Assembly: GCA_030624805.1 (NCBI GenBank)
Contig: JAUXJL010000073.1
Location: forward strand, 1-8,537
Length of the DNA: 8,537 nt
Source: Acidimicrobiia bacterium
GTDB lineage: Bacteria; Actinomycetota; Acidimicrobiia; Spongiisociales; SHLN01
Reading direction: 5' to 3'
Position 1 is the stretch's first letter. Each line of letters begins with the position of its first letter. The notes beneath the pieces are model-generated. The model was given only the letters and a program-made list of their open reading frames with translations. It was not told the origin of the DNA and searched no databases. Positions 4,622 through 8,537 of this stretch are shown piece after piece. The position numbers and the translations under genes are program-made.

Positions 4622-5511
4622 ATCGCCAACTCTCTGCGGGCCCGCCCGAGACGAACCTGGGGGTCATCATCCCACTCCAACCACGTGATCCGAGGATCCC
4701 GGCGGAAATAGGTCCGCTGATTGCGGGCGACGGCCATCGTGGCCGCAAGGGCATCTTGTCGACCGTCCTCCAGCGATCGCTCCCCGGCTAGCACCGGCAG
4801 AAGCTGCTTGTACCCAACCGCGTGGCCGGCGGTTCGTCCGAGATGGTCTGCAAGATTGCCTACCTCCGCCAGCAATCCCCGCTTTAGCATCGCATCAAAA
4901 CGCGAAGTGACCCGCCCCGCTAGGCCGTCGGCAGGGTCGAACCCGATGGCCCGGAAAGGGTGAAGTGGCTCGTAGTTGCGCACGGCGGCTGCCTCCGGCG
5001 TCGCCGCTCGTTGGGTTGGAGAATTGCCGGTCACCGCATGCACCTCGAGAGCGCGAACGATACGGCGCCGGTTGGCCAGGTCGATGTGATCAGCCGCGGT
5101 CGGATCCACCTCCAACAACTCCTCCTGGAGGGCCTTGAGGTCGAGTGCCTCGAGCCGGGCTCGGTGCTCCACGTCTCCGCCCGGGAACTCAAGTGGATCA
5201 ACGATCGCCCGGAAGGCCAACCCGGATCCTCCCGCAATAATGACGGGACCGACCGCCGACTGGAGTGCGGCCCGGCCGATCCGTTGAGCATCGGCCACGG
5301 TAAACGGCTCATCGGGCTCGGCCACGTCGATGAGGTGGTGGGGTACCCGCTCGCGCTCGGCGGATGATGCCTTGGCAGTGCCGATATCCATTCCCCTATA
5401 GACCTGCATGGAGTCCACCGAAACGATCTCAGCCTCGAGCTCCTCAGCCAGCGCCTGGGCGACCCCGCTCTTGCCCGACGCGGTAGGGCCGATGATCGCC
5501 AGCAGGCTCAG
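4618..5511 (-). CDS. miaA: tRNA dimethylallyltransferase (apparent CTG start)
   Basis: MiaA transfers the dimethylallyl group from DMAPP to N6 of adenosine 37 in tRNAs reading codons that start with U; MiaB then modifies the product. With the CTG at 5511-5509 as start, the protein has 297 residues. It begins SLLAIIGPTASGKSG after the initiator and has the P-loop GPTASGKS at 8-15, DSMQVYRGMDIGTAK at 33-47, then GGSGL, ANRRRIVRALEVHAVTGNS, VGYKQLLP and RNQRTYFRRDPRI. This is the normal length and layout. No ATG, GTG or TTG occurs in frame between the P-loop and a GTG at 5631-5629, which would add 40 unrelated residues encoded inside miaB. The CTG overlaps the miaB stop as CTGA, matching the ATGA overlaps around it, and GGAG lies 7 nt upstream. 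The gene is certain; the start is inferred. Confidence 0.93.
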   Translation of the reverse strand: MSLLAIIGPTASGKSGVAQALAEELEAEIVSVDSMQVYRGMDIGTAKASSAERERVPHHLIDVAEPDEPFTVADAQRIGRAALQSAVGPVIIAGGSGLAFRAIVDPLEFPGGDVEHRARLEALDLKALQEELLEVDPTAADHIDLANRRRIVRALEVHAVTGNSPTQRAATPEAAAVRNYEPLHPFRAIGFDPADGLAGRVTSRFDAMLKRGLLAEVGNLADHLGRTAGHAVGYKQLLPVLAGERSLEDGRQDALAATMAVARNQRTYFRRDPRITWLEWDDDPQVRLGRARRELAI

Positions 5512-6875
5512 GCGAGCTCTCCCACCAGGAAGTGAGGAGCGGCCCGATGTATCCGCACGTTGGCGAACGATCCGGCAGCCGTGGCAGCGGGAAAGTGCAC
5601 GAGTTTGTTGGTTCGGGTGCGTCCCGAGCACATGGCAGCATCAGTCTTGGAAACGCCGTCCACGAGAACCTCGATGGTCTCTCCGACCAGCATCTGGTTG
5701 GTGGCGAGGCCGATGGCTGTCTGGCGCTCAGTGAGCCGTTGATAGCGGTCCTGAATCACTTCGGGAGCAAGGAACTCATCAACCATCTCCGCGGCCGCGG
5801 TGCCCGGACGAGGCGAGTAGATGAATGTGAAGGCCGAGTCGAACTTAGCCTCGGCAACCACATCGAGCGTGAACTGAAAGTCGGCGTCGGTCTCGCCGGG
5901 GAACCCGACGATGATGTCGGTGGACAGCGCCAGCCCGGGCATATGACGACGCGCCAGATCGAGCTTGGCGAGAAACCGCTCGGCGGTGTAGCCGCGGTGC
6001 ATGGCCGCCAGGATCCGGTCTGAGCCTGACTGGAGGGGCATATGGAGCTGTTCACAGACCGCCGGCGTCTCAGCCATCGCCACCGCAACATCCTCTCGGA
6101 AGTCCTTCGGGTGCGGGCTCGTGTAGCGGATACGGTGGATTCCGTTGACGTCTCCAACTCGCCGCAACAGGTCGGCAAACAACGCCTTGTGCCCACCCAG
6201 CTCGAGGTCTCGACCATACGAATTGACGTTCTGGCCGAGGAGCGTGACTTCAACGACGCCGTCGTTGGCGAGAGCTTGGACTTCACGTACGACGTCGCCT
6301 GGACGCCTGCTAATTTCTCCGCCTCGAACCGATGGGACGATGCAGAACGTGCAAGAGTTGTCGCAGCCGACCATGATCGTGACCCAGGCGCTATGAGCGA
6401 CCTCCCGCTTGGCGGGCACAACCGCCACGGCTTCGCTTTCTTCGAGGATTTCGGTGATAGGGCCCCACTCTTCGGCATAGTCGAGAAGTGACACGACTCT
6501 CTGAAGATTGTGGGTGCCAAAAACCACGTCCACCCACGGGGCTCGCTCGTGAATCAGGTCGCGATCCTTTTGTGCCAGGCACCCCCCCACCGCTATGAGC
6601 ATCTCGGGACGCTTATCTTTCGTGCGTTTGAGCATGCCGAGCGATCCATAAAGCTTGTCGTCGGCGTTTTCCCGGATGCAGCAGGTGTTGAACACCACCA
6701 GGTCGGCCGTGTCTGGGTCGCTGGCCGGAACCATCCCATCGGCCTCGAGCAGCCCGGCGATCCCCTCACTGTCGTGCACGTTCATCTGACACCCGAAGGT
6801 CCGAAGGTGGTAGGTCCGGCCCACACGGGTTGGCGTGCGACGCTCTCGTACTTGTGGCATCAAAAGGCGGGTCAT
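5508..6875 (-). CDS. miaB: tRNA-2-methylthio-N6-dimethylallyladenosine synthase (radical SAM methylthiotransferase)
   Basis: MiaB adds a methylthio group at C2 of i6A37, completing ms2i6A in the anticodon loop. The 455-residue product has the three parts of the family. The N-terminal UPF0004 domain carries Cys29 (TFGCQMN), Cys65 (NTCCIREN) and Cys99 (VGGCLAQ), ligands of the auxiliary cluster. The radical-SAM core carries Cys171/Cys175/Cys178 (GCDNSCTFC), followed by LGQNVNSYG, MPLQSGSD and DIIVGFPGET. A C-terminal TRAM region starts at about 380. The extra Cys66 next to Cys65 is noted. The ATG at 6875 overlaps the stop of the upstream small gene as ATGA; ATG 6860 is an alternative five codons in. 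Neither has a Shine-Dalgarno, so coupling to the small gene is likely. Its own stop overlaps the proposed miaA start. Confidence 0.97.
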   Translation of the reverse strand: MTRLLMPQVRERRTPTRVGRTYHLRTFGCQMNVHDSEGIAGLLEADGMVPASDPDTADLVVFNTCCIRENADDKLYGSLGMLKRTKDKRPEMLIAVGGCLAQKDRDLIHERAPWVDVVFGTHNLQRVVSLLDYAEEWGPITEILEESEAVAVVPAKREVAHSAWVTIMVGCDNSCTFCIVPSVRGGEISRRPGDVVREVQALANDGVVEVTLLGQNVNSYGRDLELGGHKALFADLLRRVGDVNGIHRIRYTSPHPKDFREDVAVAMAETPAVCEQLHMPLQSGSDRILAAMHRGYTAERFLAKLDLARRHMPGLALSTDIIVGFPGETDADFQFTLDVVAEAKFDSAFTFIYSPRPGTAAAEMVDEFLAPEVIQDRYQRLTERQTAIGLATNQMLVGETIEVLVDGVSKTDAAMCSGRTRTNKLVHFPAATAAGSFANVRIHRAAPHFLVGELA

Positions 6876-7081
6876 ACGGCGAAGTTAGCCACCCGGCGCT
6901 TGTTTTGTTGGGAACAAAGAACTCTGCCCCACTCCGGCACTGAGGTTTCTTCCGTCTTCACGGGAGAAGACGGAGAGTCGTCATCGAAGAAGGATTCGGC
7001 GGAAACAACACAGACCTCCGGCTCCAGGTTCTGAGAGCACTTCACGGTCTCTCCCACCCCGACCTCGTTCCGCTCGGCCAC
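6872..7081 (-). CDS. Small hypothetical protein coupled to miaB
   Basis: I do not recognise this 69-residue product. It starts with GTG at 7081, reads MAERNEVGVGETVKC, and has an acidic Ser-rich middle (SFFDDDSPSSP, 30-40), three cysteines (15, 24, 56) and a basic patch near the end (NKRRV). No membrane segment, signal peptide or known fold is visible. Two facts support translation: an AGGAGG Shine-Dalgarno 5 nt before the GTG, and a 4-nt ATGA overlap with the miaB start, which itself has no Shine-Dalgarno. It lies 31 bp after rny on the same strand. It may be a genuine small protein, or a leader whose translation opens miaB; a 9-bp hairpin at 6951-6974 lies within it. Confidence 0.6.
   Translation of the reverse strand: MAERNEVGVGETVKCSQNLEPEVCVVSAESFFDDDSPSSPVKTEETSVPEWGRVLCSQQNKRRVANFAV
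6951..6974 (-). other. Strong RNA hairpin inside the small gene
   Basis: TCCGTCTTC (6951-6959) and GAAGACGGA (6966-6974) are perfect 9-bp inverted repeats with a 6-nt loop. The hairpin lies about 75 nt upstream of the miaB start codon, within the small reading frame. No T run follows on the minus strand, so it is not a standard terminator. Confidence 0.5.
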
Positions 7082-7086
7082 GCCTC

Positions 7087-7092
7087 CCTCCT
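7087..7092 (-). promoter_or_regulatory. Shine-Dalgarno of the small gene before miaB
   Basis: AGGAGG on the minus strand ends 5 nt before the GTG at 7081. It is a full anti-16S match and the strongest ribosome site in this operon, in the 31-bp gap after the rny stop. Confidence 0.7.
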
Positions 7093-7112
7093 GGAGCGGA
7101 AGAAAAGAGTCA

Positions 7113-8537
7113 CTATCTTGCGTAGGCAGTTGACCTGAGCTCGCGAACGACGGTCACCTGGATCTGACCCGGGTATTGGAGTCCGTCTTCGATACGTTTG
7201 GCAATTCGTCGGGCGAGATCGCCTGCCTCGAGGTCGGAGATCTTTCCTGGATCCACAACGACCCGCACATCCCGGCCGGCCTGCATAGCAAAAACCCGAT
7301 CCACTCCGTTGAAGTCTGCCGCCATCTCCTCGATGCGTTCGAGGCGTCGCACGTATGATTCGAGTGTTTCGCGCCGGGCGCCGGGCCGCGATGCGGAAAC
7401 CGCATCCGCCGCCTGGGTGATCACTGCGAGAAGTGTCCGGGGCTCTACATCGTTGTGGTGAGCTTCGATGGCGTGGACCACGGCCGGGCTCTCGTCAAAC
7501 CGACGGGCTATCTCCGCTCCAACCAGCGCGTGGGACCCACCCACCTCGTGGCTGACGGCCTTCCCAACATCGTGTACCAGTGCTGCCCGCCTTGCCTCGA
7601 CCGGGTCGAGGCCCAACTCGGCTGCGAGCATGCCCGCGATATGGGCGGCCTCGACAGAGTGTCCAAGCACGTTCTGCCCATAGGACGTGCGGTACTTGAG
7701 CCGACCGAGAACGGTGACGAGCTCCACGTGCATTCTCGAGACACCAACCTCCAACAATGCCCACTCACCCGCGTCACGCACGCTCTGCTCGACTTCGGAC
7801 TGGGCCTTGACGTGAGCTTCCTCAATCGAGGACGGGTGGATGCGACCGTCGACAATCAGATTCTGCAGGGCGACCCGAGCCACCTCACGGCGGATCGGAT
7901 CGAACGTCGAAATGGTGACAGCCTCGGGTGTGTCGTCTACAACGAGATCGACACCGGTGACTGCTTCGAAGGCTTTGATGTTGCGTCCGTCACGGCCGAT
8001 GATGCGGCCCTTCATGTCGTCTGAGGGGAGGGTGACCACCGAAACCGTCGAATCAGATGTGACCTCCGAAGCAAGACGTTGAATGGCTGTGGTGAGGATG
8101 CGTCGAGCGCGTCGGTCTGCCTCCTCGCGAGCTTTCAGTTCCAGCTCACGCACTACAACCATCGCCTCACGTCGAGCTTCATCTTCCACCCGCTCGAGGA
8201 GCGCCTCTTTGGCGGCCTGGCTATCGAACTGGGCGACCTGCTCGAGCTCAGCGCGCGCTTCCTCCTTCAGGCGATCAGCCTCAGCCCGCTGCGAAGTTAC
8301 CTCCTCCTCGCGGACCTCTACGTTCTGCTCGCGGGTGGCGAGGTTGGAAGTCCGTTGCTCGAGGGTGGCCTCTCGTTGGGTAAGGCGGTCCTCGGCCGCC
8401 CGCAGCTCGGTCCGGCGGCCCTCGATCTCCGCGTCCTCGGAGGCCTTGTAGGTGCGCGCCTTCTGCTGGACGTCGATTTCAGCGTGCGCGAGGGTTCGCT
8501 CCGCGTCTCCGAGTTTCGCACCCGTGGTCGCCCCCCG
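7113..8537 (-). CDS. rny: Ribonuclease Y (5' end outside the window)
   Basis: RNase Y is a membrane-anchored endoribonuclease that initiates mRNA decay. The visible 474 residues lack only the start, presumably the N-terminal membrane helix and a few dozen residues, given a family length of about 520. The frame is open to the right edge, where it reads RGATTGAKLGDAERTL. Residues 1 to about 150 are an Arg/Glu/Ala-rich coiled coil. A KH RNA-binding domain follows with GRIIGRDGRN (177-186), then the HD phosphohydrolase domain with LGHSVEAAHIAG (291-302), LVHDVGKA (320-327, metal-binding His-Asp), AHHNDVEP (359-366) and SASRPGARRETLESYV (381-396). The signature QAGRDVRVVVDP follows. Internal GTG 8189 is not the start, because the coiled coil continues upstream. 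It is the first visible gene of the operon with the small gene, miaB, miaA and dapF. Confidence 0.96.
   Translation of the reverse strand, partial: RGATTGAKLGDAERTLAHAEIDVQQKARTYKASEDAEIEGRRTELRAAEDRLTQREATLEQRTSNLATREQNVEVREEEVTSQRAEADRLKEEARAELEQVAQFDSQAAKEALLERVEDEARREAMVVVRELELKAREEADRRARRILTTAIQRLASEVTSDSTVSVVTLPSDDMKGRIIGRDGRNIKAFEAVTGVDLVVDDTPEAVTISTFDPIRREVARVALQNLIVDGRIHPSSIEEAHVKAQSEVEQSVRDAGEWALLEVGVSRMHVELVTVLGRLKYRTSYGQNVLGHSVEAAHIAGMLAAELGLDPVEARRAALVHDVGKAVSHEVGGSHALVGAEIARRFDESPAVVHAIEAHHNDVEPRTLLAVITQAADAVSASRPGARRETLESYVRRLERIEEMAADFNGVDRVFAMQAGRDVRVVVDPGKISDLEAGDLARRIAKRIEDGLQYPGQIQVTVVRELRSTAYAR

Noticed and set aside
3494..4711. Long plus-strand open frame (405 codons) across lexA and antisense to dapF
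   Set aside because: It overlaps lexA in another frame and dapF on the opposite strand, both of which have complete catalytic motifs. Its own product is Arg/Ser/Pro-rich with no domain.
6905..6925. TTTGTT-GGG-AACAAA inverted repeat near the end of the small gene
   Set aside because: A 6-bp AT-rich stem with a 3-nt loop and no T run on the transcribed strand; weak and plausibly chance.
8083..8451. Ser/Arg-rich plus-strand frame antisense to rny
   Set aside because: It is the complement of the Glu/Arg-rich coiled-coil coding region; low complexity and no start signal indicate a shadow frame.
1..8537. CRISPR arrays, insertion sequences, toxin-antitoxin or other defence systems
   Set aside because: No regularly spaced repeats, transposase motifs or paired toxin/antitoxin genes were seen; apart from the left edge the window is core-genome in character.

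Overview
The window is a housekeeping segment of a high-GC bacterial chromosome, most likely from the Actinobacteria. Three things suggest this: a Gram-positive-type SOS box (CGAAC-N4-GTTCG), the lexA / LysM gene / nrdR cluster known from Mycobacterium and Corynebacterium, and the miaB-miaA-dapF order. RNase Y next to miaB points away from the mycobacteria and perhaps towards a deep lineage such as Acidimicrobiia. That placement is an inference, since no rRNA is present.

Layout. (1) 1-217: the 5' end of a small helix-turn-helix (excisionase-like) gene running off the left edge, preceded by a striking set of GTGACGCAA half-sites. (2) 218-492: three minus-strand tRNA genes, Gly(GCC), Cys(GCA) and Val(GAC), lying just downstream of dut (515-943). 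(3) 995-2122: a plus-strand single-pass membrane protein of unknown function, convergent with nrdR. (4) 2129-3699: the SOS module. A minus-strand pair, a LysM cell-division-inhibitor-like gene followed by nrdR, diverges from lexA across a region with three SOS boxes and a near-consensus promoter. (5) 3857-8537: a minus-strand operon read as rny, a 69-codon small gene, miaB, miaA, dapF. Its last three junctions are 4-nt start/stop overlaps.

How it fits together. LexA should repress itself and the LysM gene. On DNA damage, the LysM protein would be expected to delay division (YneA/ChiZ/DivS role), and nrdR, 41 nt downstream, may be co-induced. NrdR (ribonucleotide reductase control) and Dut (dUTP removal) both affect dNTP pools, so the left half has a genome-maintenance theme. 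The right operon combines RNA turnover (RNase Y), modification of tRNA adenosine 37 (MiaA then MiaB) and lysine/peptidoglycan precursor supply (DapF).

Most of the window is conventional. The points most worth a second look are the SOS control region, an apparent CTG start for miaA, the unrecognised small gene before miaB, and the half-site array plus HTH gene beside tRNA-Val, which may mark one end of an integrated element.
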